Assembly: GCF_030652235.1 (NCBI RefSeq)
Contig: NZ_JAUSBA010000004.1
Span: 1 to 64,000 of the forward strand
Source of the DNA: Cypionkella sp.
Lineage (GTDB): Bacteria; Pseudomonadota; Alphaproteobacteria; Rhodobacterales; Rhodobacteraceae
Length of the DNA stretch: 64,000 bases
Reading direction: 5' to 3'
The notes under the pieces were generated by a model. That model ran no database searches. It was given only the letters and a program-made list of their open reading frames with translations, and had not been told where the DNA came from. Shown in pieces: positions 48,310 to 57,101 of this stretch (its first letter is position 1; every line of letters starts with the position of its first letter). A program made the translations under genes and the position numbers.

Positions 48310-50217
48310 ATGGGAATTACGGTGCAATACAGCTTGGCGAATGATCGTGGTGCGGTATCAAGCACCGTTGGCGGCGCGGTGATTGATCTGCGCCTGCTCG
48401 CGACCTCGGATCTGCATGCCAATCTGCTGGCGTGGGATTACCACACCAGCCGTCCTTGCCCGCAACGCGGCCTCGCCCGCATCGCTTCCCTGATCCACAA
48501 AGCCCGATTTGAACGCCCGCAAAGCCTGCTGTTTGACAATGGTGACTTTCTGCACGGCACCGTGCTGGGCGATTTCATTGCCGAAACCACGCCGCTGCTG
48601 CGCTCGGGCCGCGCGCTGCATGCACATCCAATGATTACCGCGATGAATGCGCTGAATTACGATGCAGTCGCACTCGGCAACCACGAATTTGGCCATGGTC
48701 TGGGTTTTTTGCGCCGCTCGCTCGCCGCCGCCCGCTTTTTCGTTGTCTGTTCAAACCTTTATTTCAAACCGACCCGAGGCGCGCCGCTCGCCGCCCCTTA
48801 TCTGTTGCTGCACCGTGATCTGCGTGACCGCCACGGCAAGCTGCACCGCGTGAAAATCGGCGTGCTGGGTTTCATTCCGCCACAAACCACGGTCTGGGAA
48901 AAGCGCTATCTGAAAAGCCGCGCCTCGGTGGATGACATCATAGCCTCGGCCCGCCATCTGGTGCCCGAATTGCGCGCGCGCGGCGCTGATCTGATCATCG
49001 CGCTGTCACATTCCGGCATTGGACAGGAACAGGCCGAGCCGGGGGCCGAGAATGCCAGCTCGGCTTTGGCCGAGATTGACGGCATTGATGTGGTGATCGC
49101 GGGCCACACCCATCTGACCTTTCCCACCGCCAGTCGTCACGATTTGGCCGGAAAACCTGCCGTCATGCCGGGGTTTTTCGGCTCGCATCTGGGGGTGATT
49201 GACCTCACCCTGCGCCACAGCGTCAAAGGTTGGCGGATTGCCGGCTTCGGGGCCGAACTCCGCCCGGTTTCAAAACGTGATCCGGTGACTGGGCTGGTCG
49301 AAGCATTGGTCGCAGAGGACGCCGCGATTGTCGAAATTGCGCGTCCGGCGCATGACGCTCTGCTGGCGCGCACCGATATCGAAATTGGCCACAGCCCGAT
49401 CGCGCTGAACAGCCATTTCGCTTTGCTGACGCAAAGCCCGCCACTGGCGCTGGTGGCGGCGGCACAAGCCGATCACCTGGTGCGGGCGCTGGCGGGCACA
49501 TCCCTTGCTGATCTGCCGCTGCTCTCCGCTGTGGCCCCGTTCAAGGCGGGCGGGCGCGGCGGGCCCGAAAATTACACCGACATTCCCGCAGGCCCTCTGC
49601 TGGCCCGCCATGTCAGCGATCTCTATATCCATCCCAACAGCCTGTCCTGCCTTCGCGTCAGCGGTCAAGACATCTCTGATTGGCTGGAACGTTCGGTCAG
49701 CCTTTACCGCCAGATCGCCCCCGGCAGCGTCGATGCCCCCCTGATCGACGGGGATTTCCCCAGCTTCAATTTTGATACGATTCATGGCCTTAGCTATCAG
49801 GTCGATCTGGCCACCGCCCCGCGCTTTGACACCTTTGGCCGCGTGATTGACGCCGAGGCCCGCCGCATCCGCGATCTGCGCTATCGGGGCCAGCCCGTGC
49901 GCTCCGAGCAGATGTTTGCCTTGGCCACCAACAGCTACCGCGCCGCAGGAGGTGTTGGCTTTCCTGGAACCGGCACCGCGCAAGTGGTCTATGATGGCGA
50001 TGAGAGCAACCGCGAGGTCTTGGCCTGTTATCTGCGCAGCGGTGCCGTTCCCGCGCCCACCTGCCCCGATTGGGGCTTTGTGCCGATGCCCGGCAGTTCG
50101 GTCACCGTCGATCTAAGCCCCAATGCCGAAGCCCATCTGGCCGAGGTGCCGCATCTGCGGCTGGAACCACTCCCGCAGCTTGCCACCGGCTTTCGCCGCT
50201 TTCGCCTGCATCTGTGA
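48310..50217 (+). CDS. Bifunctional 2',3'-cyclic-nucleotide 2'-phosphodiesterase/3'-nucleotidase-like protein
   Basis: LRLLATSDLHANLL, LFDNGDFLHGT, YDAVALGNHEFGHGLGFL, VVIAGHTHLTFP, C-terminal 5'-nucleotidase domain. Confidence 0.92.
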   Translation: MGITVQYSLANDRGAVSSTVGGAVIDLRLLATSDLHANLLAWDYHTSRPCPQRGLARIASLIHKARFERPQSLLFDNGDFLHGTVLGDFIAETTPLLRSGRALHAHPMITAMNALNYDAVALGNHEFGHGLGFLRRSLAAARFFVVCSNLYFKPTRGAPLAAPYLLLHRDLRDRHGKLHRVKIGVLGFIPPQTTVWEKRYLKSRASVDDIIASARHLVPELRARGADLIIALSHSGIGQEQAEPGAENASSALAEIDGIDVVIAGHTHLTFPTASRHDLAGKPAVMPGFFGSHLGVIDLTLRHSVKGWRIAGFGAELRPVSKRDPVTGLVEALVAEDAAIVEIARPAHDALLARTDIEIGHSPIALNSHFALLTQSPPLALVAAAQADHLVRALAGTSLADLPLLSAVAPFKAGGRGGPENYTDIPAGPLLARHVSDLYIHPNSLSCLRVSGQDISDWLERSVSLYRQIAPGSVDAPLIDGDFPSFNFDTIHGLSYQVDLATAPRFDTFGRVIDAEARRIRDLRYRGQPVRSEQMFALATNSYRAAGGVGFPGTGTAQVVYDGDESNREVLACYLRSGAVPAPTCPDWGFVPMPGSSVTVDLSPNAEAHLAEVPHLRLEPLPQLATGFRRFRLHL

Positions 50218-50280
50218 TCGGCTATGAGAGCGGCACATATAAGGGCGGCAGATCACTGAAGCCAACAACCGGGGCTTGCA

Positions 50281-50913
50281 ATGTTTGACGCGATTTTCTT
50301 CGATCTTGACGGCACTTTGATCGACACCGAAAGCCTTGCCATGGCTGCCGGTCTCGCGGCCTTTGCCGAATTGGGCCATCCGGTGACCGAGGCGTTTCTG
50401 CATCAACTCGTTGGCGTCGATCTGCCCACAGGCGGCAAAATCATCAGCGCCGCGATGCCGGGGGTTGATCCCGAGGCGCTGCATCCGCTGTGGCAAGGCG
50501 GCTTTCGCGCCGCGATGGATCTGAATGGCCTTGCCCTTAAAGCCGGCGCGATGGATTTGCTGCAGGCCCGCCTGCTGCCGATGGCGCTTGTCACGTCCTC
50601 TGGCCGCCAAGAGGCGCATCACAAGCTGGCGGTTGCGGGCATCGCAAAGATGTTCGATCTGATCATCACTGTCGATGACGTGACTGCTCCCAAACCCAAT
50701 CCTGCGCCCTATCTGCTTGCCGCTGCAAAGCTGGGAGTCTCGCCAGCGCGTTGCTTGGTGTTTGAAGACAGCGAAACCGGCGCCGAAGCCGCCCACCGTG
50801 CTGGCTGCTTCGTGGTGCAAGTCCCCGACGTGGTCCCCAGCACCGGCCGCTGGGCGCATCATCTGGCCGACGATCTGCTGGCCGGGGCACGCCACGCTGG
50901 CTTGCTGATCTAA
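50281..50913 (+). CDS. HAD-superfamily hydrolase (phosphoglycolate phosphatase-like)
   Basis: DAIFFDLDGTLIDTE, LVTSSGRQEAHHKLAVAGI, KPNPAPYLLAAAKLGVSPARCLVFEDSETGAEAAHRAG. Confidence 0.93.
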   Translation: MFDAIFFDLDGTLIDTESLAMAAGLAAFAELGHPVTEAFLHQLVGVDLPTGGKIISAAMPGVDPEALHPLWQGGFRAAMDLNGLALKAGAMDLLQARLLPMALVTSSGRQEAHHKLAVAGIAKMFDLIITVDDVTAPKPNPAPYLLAAAKLGVSPARCLVFEDSETGAEAAHRAGCFVVQVPDVVPSTGRWAHHLADDLLAGARHAGLLI

Positions 50914-50961
50914 GCCGCTCAAATTCCCTTACATTTATCAAGAATTGTCATTCTCAGCGCG

Positions 50962-51034
50962 CAAATATCCCTGCCGGAGACTTCTGCGGCTTCTCCCGGA
51001 TGCCTCCGGCGGGAGTATTTCAAAAAGAGCAAAT
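50962..51034. repeat. Composite copy of a dispersed intergenic repeat (two oppositely oriented arms)
   Basis: CAAATATCCCTGCCGGAGACTTCT...GGATGCCTCCGGCGGGAGTATTTCAAAAAGAGCAAAT; related copies at 3751-3787, 4021-4043 (-) and 13009-13031. Confidence 0.75.
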
Positions 51035-51180
51035 CCTGTGGGGCAGTCTCTTAACAAATCGTGAATGCCGACTTGTAAGCCATTGAAATCATATCAGAGC
51101 AACCTCTGTCCACGCGTGGACACGCGCCCCACTGAAACCGGAATACCTGCCAGCGCGCCGCCTGCATTCGTTAAATCGGC

Positions 51181-51897
51181 TCAGTTCGTCATCAAATAAT
51201 AGCTGTTCCGGGACGCGCCATTATTCTGCACCGTCACATAAAAATACCCGTTCCAGCGCGGCACAAAGTCGCAATAAATCTTGTCAGACCAGCTTACATC
51301 ATAGCAGATCGTGTTGCCATTCTCATCGGTGACCAGCACGTCCAGATTGGAATCGCCATCCCCGACCACCGCCAACTCGGCATAGCTGTCGCCATAAAAC
51401 GACACCTCCCAAGTATCGGTCTGCCCCGCAGGCAGCCGCGACAGCGTCGATGACACACCGCCAACCCGGCCGCGGCCAGCCTCGACCATCGCATCCTCAA
51501 CCAGACCCGCCAGCACCTCATCCTCGCCCGCCAGTTCCTTGGCCAAGGCCATCATGGTCGCCGCATCCACTGGCAAATCCTTGCCCTCATCTTCGCCAGC
51601 AAGCTCGGTCCCCTTGGTGTCTTTCTTGCGCTCGACCTGTTTCACTTCGACCGACCCCGCCAGCTTTGCCGCTGTCAAAACCGCCAGTGCATCTTTGTTG
51701 GCCATGCCCAGCGTGTACAAATCCTGCGCCATCGCCAAGGTTGCCACCGCCCCCTTGGTCCCCGTGGCGGACGATTTCACATTCGGCCCCTTCGCCGCAA
51801 CCGGGGCTTCCGTCGTGGTGGTCTGCGCGAAGGCGGGCAGGCAAAACGCCACCAAAACAATGGTCGCAATGGCGGGGAAAAGCGCTTTCAATGTCAT
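51181..51897 (-). CDS. Secreted hypothetical protein with C-terminal pre-peptidase-like beta domain
   Basis: Signal peptide; LPAGQTDTWEVSFYGDSYAELAVVGDGDSNLDVLVTDENGNTICYD...GYFYVTVQNNGASRNSYYLMTN. Confidence 0.7.
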   Translation of the reverse strand: MTLKALFPAIATIVLVAFCLPAFAQTTTTEAPVAAKGPNVKSSATGTKGAVATLAMAQDLYTLGMANKDALAVLTAAKLAGSVEVKQVERKKDTKGTELAGEDEGKDLPVDAATMMALAKELAGEDEVLAGLVEDAMVEAGRGRVGGVSSTLSRLPAGQTDTWEVSFYGDSYAELAVVGDGDSNLDVLVTDENGNTICYDVSWSDKIYCDFVPRWNGYFYVTVQNNGASRNSYYLMTN

Positions 51898-52067
51898 ACT
51901 CTGTCCAATCGGTTGGCGCTTTTGCGCGCGATATGCGCTGAATTTGGCAGCAAGGCAGTCGTTTGGAAAGTGGGTTCCGGGTGACAAATCGTGTCACATC
52001 CGTCGTTGCCAGCCTTCCCCCTCTCGCGGCTTCGGGTTAGCTTGCCTGCAACAAAAAGGAGACCCGG

Positions 52068-53216
52068 ATGCGCGCGATTTTGGAACAGTTGTTGAGATTT
52101 GACACGGTCAGTTCCAAGCCGAACATCGCGCTGATGGGCTATGTGCAAGACCTGCTGGCCAAGGCTGGTATCGACTCCACCCTGATCCCCGATCCATCAG
52201 GCGGCAAAGCCAATCTCTACGCCACCGTCGGGCCGCAGGGCGTGCCGGGGGTGATGTTGTCGGGTCATACCGATGTGGTTCCGGTGGAAGGTCAGGCTTG
52301 GACGGTGCCACCTTTCGCGCTGACCGAAAAAGATGCGCGCTACTATGGCCGGGGTGCCGCCGATATGAAGGGCTTCGCCGCTTGCGCGATTGAAGCGATG
52401 GTGTTGGCTGCCAAACGCCCGCTGAAAGTGCCGCTGCATCTGGCCTTGTCCTATGACGAGGAAATCGGCTGCATGGGGGTGCGCAGTCTGATTGAAATGC
52501 TGGAGACGGCCCCGATCCGGCCCCGGATGTGCATCGTGGGCGAGCCGACCGCGATGCAGGTGGCGACGGGCCATAAGGGCAAGATCGCGTTGCGGGCAAC
52601 TTGTGTGGGGCGCGAGGGGCACTCGGCGCTGGCTCCGCTGGCCTTGAACGCGCTGCATCTGGCGGCGGATTTTGTCGGCGTGGTGCGGGGCTTGCAGGCG
52701 CGGGTGGCGGAGGCGGGGTTGCGGGATGGCGATTATGATGTGCCCTATTCGACGCTGCATGTTGGCAAGCTGAACGGCGGAGTGCAGGTCAATATCGTGC
52801 CGAATTCCGCGGTGATTGATTTTGAGATCCGCAGTTTGGCGGGGGAAGATACCGAGGCTTTGATCGCCGATCTGCGGGCGGGGGCGGAGGCGATCGTGGC
52901 GCCAATGAGGGCGGAGTTTCCCGAGGCTGAGATCAGGATTGAACGGCTGTGGGATTACCCCGGCTTGGGCACGCCTTCGGATGCCGGGGTGGTGAATTTT
53001 GTGAAATCACTGACCGGGGCGAATGGCACGATCAAGGTGGCATTCGGCACCGAGGGCGGGTTGTTTGCAGCCCGGCTGGGTATTCCGACGGTGATCTGCG
53101 GGCCGGGGTCGATGGCGCAGGGGCATAAGCCGGATGAGTTTGTGGCGGTCGAGCAGATCGCGCGGTGCCGCGCGATGTTGGCGGAATTGGTGGTGCGGTG
53201 TGAGTCGGGGTTTTGA
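52068..53216 (+). CDS. argE: Acetylornithine deacetylase (M20 family)
   Basis: LSGHTDVVPVEGQAWTVPPFALTEKDARYYGRGAADMKGFAACAIEAM; FGTEGGLFAARLGIPTVICGPGSMAQGHKPDE. Confidence 0.9.
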   Translation: MRAILEQLLRFDTVSSKPNIALMGYVQDLLAKAGIDSTLIPDPSGGKANLYATVGPQGVPGVMLSGHTDVVPVEGQAWTVPPFALTEKDARYYGRGAADMKGFAACAIEAMVLAAKRPLKVPLHLALSYDEEIGCMGVRSLIEMLETAPIRPRMCIVGEPTAMQVATGHKGKIALRATCVGREGHSALAPLALNALHLAADFVGVVRGLQARVAEAGLRDGDYDVPYSTLHVGKLNGGVQVNIVPNSAVIDFEIRSLAGEDTEALIADLRAGAEAIVAPMRAEFPEAEIRIERLWDYPGLGTPSDAGVVNFVKSLTGANGTIKVAFGTEGGLFAARLGIPTVICGPGSMAQGHKPDEFVAVEQIARCRAMLAELVVRCESGF

Positions 53217-53221
53217 GGGGC

Positions 53222-53245
53222 GGTCCCAACTCGGGACCTTTTTTA
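53222..53245 (+). terminator. Intrinsic terminator downstream of argE
   Basis: GGTCCCAACTCGGGACCTTTTTT. Confidence 0.88.
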
Positions 53246-53278
53246 TGTGTTTAGAATCAATGTGGTAACATGCCCGTT

Positions 53279-54310
53279 TTAAGGATTTGTTAACTTTTCA
53301 TCCGACTCACCCCGCCCGAACAACCCCGCCAAGGCGCGGCTGGTGGTGGCGCTCGTCCCCGGTCGCGGCAGGGCCACGAAGGGCATCGGGCGCGACAATT
53401 CCATCGCGGCGAGGCCCACGCGGGCGGTCAAAGCGCCATTCACCACGCCTTCGCCAAAGCGCCGTGACAGTTTGGCGAGGATACCACCCGAGGCCACCGA
53501 TCCGATCAGATCGTCGGCCAAGGCAATCGCGCCCGCGCCCAGCAGCGCTGAAAACACCCGCCGCATCAGCCGGAAACTGCCCATGCTGCCCGATCTGCCG
53601 CCGTAGATTTCAGACAGGCGGCGGATCAGTTTCAGGTTGGAATAGAGTGCAGTCGCCACATCGGCCAACGCCAGTGGCACGAAGGCGGTGACAATGGCGA
53701 CTTGGCGCGCGGCGGCTTCAACCTCGGCCAAAGCGGCACGGTCCAAGGGAGCCATCAGTTCGACCTCGGCCAGCGACAGCAAAGCATCGGCGTCGAACAC
53801 ATCGGCTTCACGCTCGGCCAGACGGGCGCGACCCCAAGCGGTATCGGCGCGGTCGGCATAGAGGCTGACAAGGCTGGCGGTGACGGCGCGGGCGGCTTTC
53901 AGATCGGCGGTCAGGCGGGCTTCGGCTGCGGCGATGCGCAGCTGATCCAGCCGGGCCATGCGCGAGAACGCCAGCAGTTCCTGGCCCGCCAGCACCAGCA
54001 CTACGAGCAGAGCGAGGATCAGCAGGGTAAAGGCGAACCAGCCCAGCGCGGTGTTGGCGCTGAAAAGTCCGGTGACGAAGTTCCATGCTGAGACCGACAG
54101 CACCAGCGTGAACAGGCTGCCGAACACCCAAAGCGCAAAGCGGGTGAAGCCGGAACCCCGGCGCTGGGCAAGGAAAGCCGCCGTGTGCAAAGCACGGGCG
54201 GCGCCGGCATCGGGCACCGCATCCGCCGCGCCGGGATCGGCGGCATCACCGTTATATTCCTGCATCAAGGGGCCGTGCAGGCGGGGCTGGTCGTTCAGAT
54301 GCAGGCTCAC
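53279..54310 (-). CDS. YcjF/TIGR01620-like membrane protein (DUF697), GTG start overlapping ycjX stop
   Basis: Two TM helices followed by LTADLKAARAVTASLVSLYADRADTAWGRARL; C-terminal TARVGLAAMELSRPMPF. Confidence 0.87.
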   Translation of the reverse strand: MSLHLNDQPRLHGPLMQEYNGDAADPGAADAVPDAGAARALHTAAFLAQRRGSGFTRFALWVFGSLFTLVLSVSAWNFVTGLFSANTALGWFAFTLLILALLVVLVLAGQELLAFSRMARLDQLRIAAAEARLTADLKAARAVTASLVSLYADRADTAWGRARLAEREADVFDADALLSLAEVELMAPLDRAALAEVEAAARQVAIVTAFVPLALADVATALYSNLKLIRRLSEIYGGRSGSMGSFRLMRRVFSALLGAGAIALADDLIGSVASGGILAKLSRRFGEGVVNGALTARVGLAAMELSRPMPFVALPRPGTSATTSRALAGLFGRGESDEKLTNP

Positions 54311-55713
54311 AAGCGGTCTCCGATCAGGAATTCGGCGGCGCGGTCCAGCCGGATATGCGGCAGCCCTTCGCCGGGACGCAAAGTGGTGCGGGCGGGGGCA
54401 AATTCCATCAGGGCATAATCGGCGTCGAGCCATTTTTCGGCACCCTCACGGGCGGGCGACAGCAGGCGGGTGGGATCAGAGGGCAACTGACCCGGATACA
54501 TCACCGCTTGCTTGCCATTGGACAGCAGGCGACCCCGTACGGCATCAAGGCTAACACCTTCACGCAGAACGGTTTCTTCCACGGTGCAGCGCAGGCTTGC
54601 CATCGAGATCGCTGCCGTCTGCGCGCCTGCGAAATCGGCACGGCTGACGGCTTCGCGCAGCATCGCCCGCATGATCCCGGTCAGGGCCGGGTGCTGATGG
54701 TGATGAAGATGGTCGGCCTTGGTGGCGGCGAACAGGATTTTCTCAACCCGTTTTCCGCCCAAGATACCCGTCAACCAGCCGTTGCGACCGGGGCGAAAGG
54801 CATCCAGCACTTCGGCCATGGTGCGGCGCAAATCTTCGACGGCTTGCGGGCCTTGGTGCAGCGCCGACAATACATCGACCAGCACGATCTGGCGGTCAAT
54901 CTTGGCAAAATGCTCGCGGAAGAACGGTTGGATGACGCGGGTTCTATAGGCATCATAACGGCGCTGCATCTCGCGCCACAGGCTGTTGCGCGGGGTTTGC
55001 GCGGGCGCTGGCAGGGGCGCGAAGGTAAGGACGGGGGAGCCCGCCAGATCACCCGGCAGCAGGAAACGGCCCGGCGTGCAATCGGACCAGCCTGCGGCGC
55101 GGGCGGCTTTGAGGTAATCGGTGAAGCGGGCGGCGAGGGCTGCCGCCTTTGGTTCTTCCAGCCGTAAGCTGCCATCCTCGGCGCGGGCATGGGCCATGAA
55201 ATCGGCAGCCTCGGGGCGTTTGGCGATGCGGTGCAGGGTGTCTTCCGACCATTCGCTGTAGGATTTTTCCAACAAGGCGAGGTCGAGCAGCCATTCGCCG
55301 GGGTAGTCGACGATATCAACATGCAGGGTGCGCGGGCCGGCAAAGCTGTTGATGAAACCACTGGGCCTTGTGCGGAACGACAGCCGCAGCTCGGATATCG
55401 CGCGGGTGGATTGCGGCCAGCGTGGGTCGTCTCCGGTCATCGCGGCGAGGTGATCCTCGAAGGCAAAGCGCGGCAGGGTGTCATCGGGCTGCGGTTGCAA
55501 ATAGACGGCCTCGACGCGGTTTTGTGCTGCCGCCGCCAGTTGCGGCATCCGGGCGCGGTCGAGCAGGTTGGCGACAAGGCTGGTGATGAACACGGTTTTG
55601 CCCGCGCGCGACAAGCCTGTGACGCCGATGCGCAGGACGGGTTCATAGCCGGTCAGGGCCGAGGCTGCGGCCTCAATTTGCCGGGCAATGCCGTGGGTTA
55701 GGCCGGAAAACAA
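54307..55713 (-). CDS. YcjX-family P-loop protein (DUF463)
   Basis: RIGVTGLSRAGKTVFITSLVANLLDRARMP; LHVDIVDYPGEWLLDLALLEKSYSEWSED. Confidence 0.93.
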   Translation of the reverse strand: MFSGLTHGIARQIEAAASALTGYEPVLRIGVTGLSRAGKTVFITSLVANLLDRARMPQLAAAAQNRVEAVYLQPQPDDTLPRFAFEDHLAAMTGDDPRWPQSTRAISELRLSFRTRPSGFINSFAGPRTLHVDIVDYPGEWLLDLALLEKSYSEWSEDTLHRIAKRPEAADFMAHARAEDGSLRLEEPKAAALAARFTDYLKAARAAGWSDCTPGRFLLPGDLAGSPVLTFAPLPAPAQTPRNSLWREMQRRYDAYRTRVIQPFFREHFAKIDRQIVLVDVLSALHQGPQAVEDLRRTMAEVLDAFRPGRNGWLTGILGGKRVEKILFAATKADHLHHHQHPALTGIMRAMLREAVSRADFAGAQTAAISMASLRCTVEETVLREGVSLDAVRGRLLSNGKQAVMYPGQLPSDPTRLLSPAREGAEKWLDADYALMEFAPARTTLRPGEGLPHIRLDRAAEFLIGDRL

Positions 55714-55823
55714 CGGTGATCATCCTTCTGCTGGTATAACATAGGCGGCGTGGCCGGGTTTTGGAAGGCATGGCCCATTCTCAAAGCATGGACAGGAAGC
55801 TATTGGCGCGTTAACTCACCGAT

Positions 55824-56600
55824 ATGCCCAGATATGCCATGCTCATCGACTATGACGGAGGCCCGTTCAACGGCTGGCAACGCCAAGCGGCTGGGCAGTT
55901 GACTGTACAAGGTGCGATAGAGGCCGCGCTTGGTCGGCTGGAGCCGGGGCCGCATACCATAGCCGCCGCAGGGCGGACGGATTCCGGGGTGCATGCCACG
56001 GGGCAGGTGGCGCATTGCGATTTGGTCAAGGACTGGGACTGCTTTCGGCTCGCCTCGGCGCTGAACGCGCATCTGCGACCCTATCCGGTGGCGGTGCTGG
56101 CGGTGGTGCGGGTGGAGGAGGATTTCCACGCGCGGTTCTCGGCGCGCGAGCGGCGCTATCTGTTCCGGCTGGTGGCGCGCCGCGCGCCTGCGACACATGA
56201 TAAGGGGCGGGTGTGGCGGGTGCATTCCCCGTTGGATGTGGAGGCAATGCGGGCAGGTGCCGCGCATCTGATTGGCAAGCATGATTTCACCACGTTCCGC
56301 TCAACCTATTGTCAGGCGGCCAGCCCGGTGAAAACGCTGGATGAGGTGTCGATTGCAACGATGCCCTATGCGGCGGGGGTGGAATACCGCTTTACCCTGC
56401 GGGCGCGGAGTTTCCTGCACAACCAGGTGCGCTCGATTGTCGGCACGCTGGAGCGGGTCGGTGCGGGGGCCTGGGCGCCGGATCAGGTAAAGGCGGCGCT
56501 GGAGGCGGGGGATCGCGCGGCTTGCGGGCCGGTGTCGCCGCCGGATGGGCTGTATATGACGGGTGTGGGCTATCCGGTGGACCCGTTCGCGGGGATTTGA
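55824..56600 (+). CDS. truA: tRNA pseudouridine(38-40) synthase TruA
   Basis: [55 protein letters not shown]. Confidence 0.96.
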   Translation: MPRYAMLIDYDGGPFNGWQRQAAGQLTVQGAIEAALGRLEPGPHTIAAAGRTDSGVHATGQVAHCDLVKDWDCFRLASALNAHLRPYPVAVLAVVRVEEDFHARFSARERRYLFRLVARRAPATHDKGRVWRVHSPLDVEAMRAGAAHLIGKHDFTTFRSTYCQAASPVKTLDEVSIATMPYAAGVEYRFTLRARSFLHNQVRSIVGTLERVGAGAWAPDQVKAALEAGDRAACGPVSPPDGLYMTGVGYPVDPFAGI

Positions 56601-56624
56601 GGCTGCGCCTTGCATGCACCAAGC

Positions 56625-56649
56625 CGGGGGCTGGCCCCCGGCTTGGCTG
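56625..56649. repeat. Strong GC hairpin after truA
   Basis: CCAAGCCGGGGGCTGGCCCCCGGCTTGG perfect inverted repeat, no U tract. Confidence 0.7.
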
Positions 56650-56720
56650 ATGCAGCGCGCAGCGGCTGCTAGACCTACCCCGCCCCATCGCTTATCACTG
56701 TCAAAAGCATTGGAGCCCGC

Positions 56721-57002
56721 ATGACCCTTCCCGATTTGTTGCTAAGCCAACTTTCTGACCCATTCCGCATCGGCCTGTTGATTGCGCTGTTCATCACCAT
56801 GCTGCGCACGCGGACGGCTTCGGGCATCTGGGTGCCCTTGGCCGCAGGAGTGGTGTTTGTGGCGGTGATCTTGCCGACCACGATGCAGAACACGCTGGCC
56901 GCGCCTTTGTCGCAGGTGATTGGTGTGGGGGTGCTGGCGAATGTGGTGATCGTGGCGCTGATCATGGCGGCTTGGGAAGTGTATCAGCGCGTCCGGCGCT
57001 GA
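56721..57002 (+). CDS. Small membrane protein, hypothetical
   Basis: 93 aa with three predicted TM helices; MTLPDLLLSQLSDPFRIGLLIALFITMLRTRTASGIWVPLAAGVVFVAVILP. Confidence 0.75.
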   Translation: MTLPDLLLSQLSDPFRIGLLIALFITMLRTRTASGIWVPLAAGVVFVAVILPTTMQNTLAAPLSQVIGVGVLANVVIVALIMAAWEVYQRVRR

Positions 57003-57057
57003 AGTCTTCGCGCAATTCTGCTGCGCTGTCCGTCTCGGGCCGCGTCAAAATGCAAAT

Positions 57058-57090
57058 GGGCCGGGAGTTTCCTCCCGGCCCATTGCTTTT
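57058..57090. terminator. Bidirectional intrinsic terminator between convergent genes
   Basis: GGGCCGGGAGTTTCCTCCCGGCCCATTGCTTTT. Confidence 0.8.
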
Positions 57091-57101
57091 CTGTCAGACG
57101 C

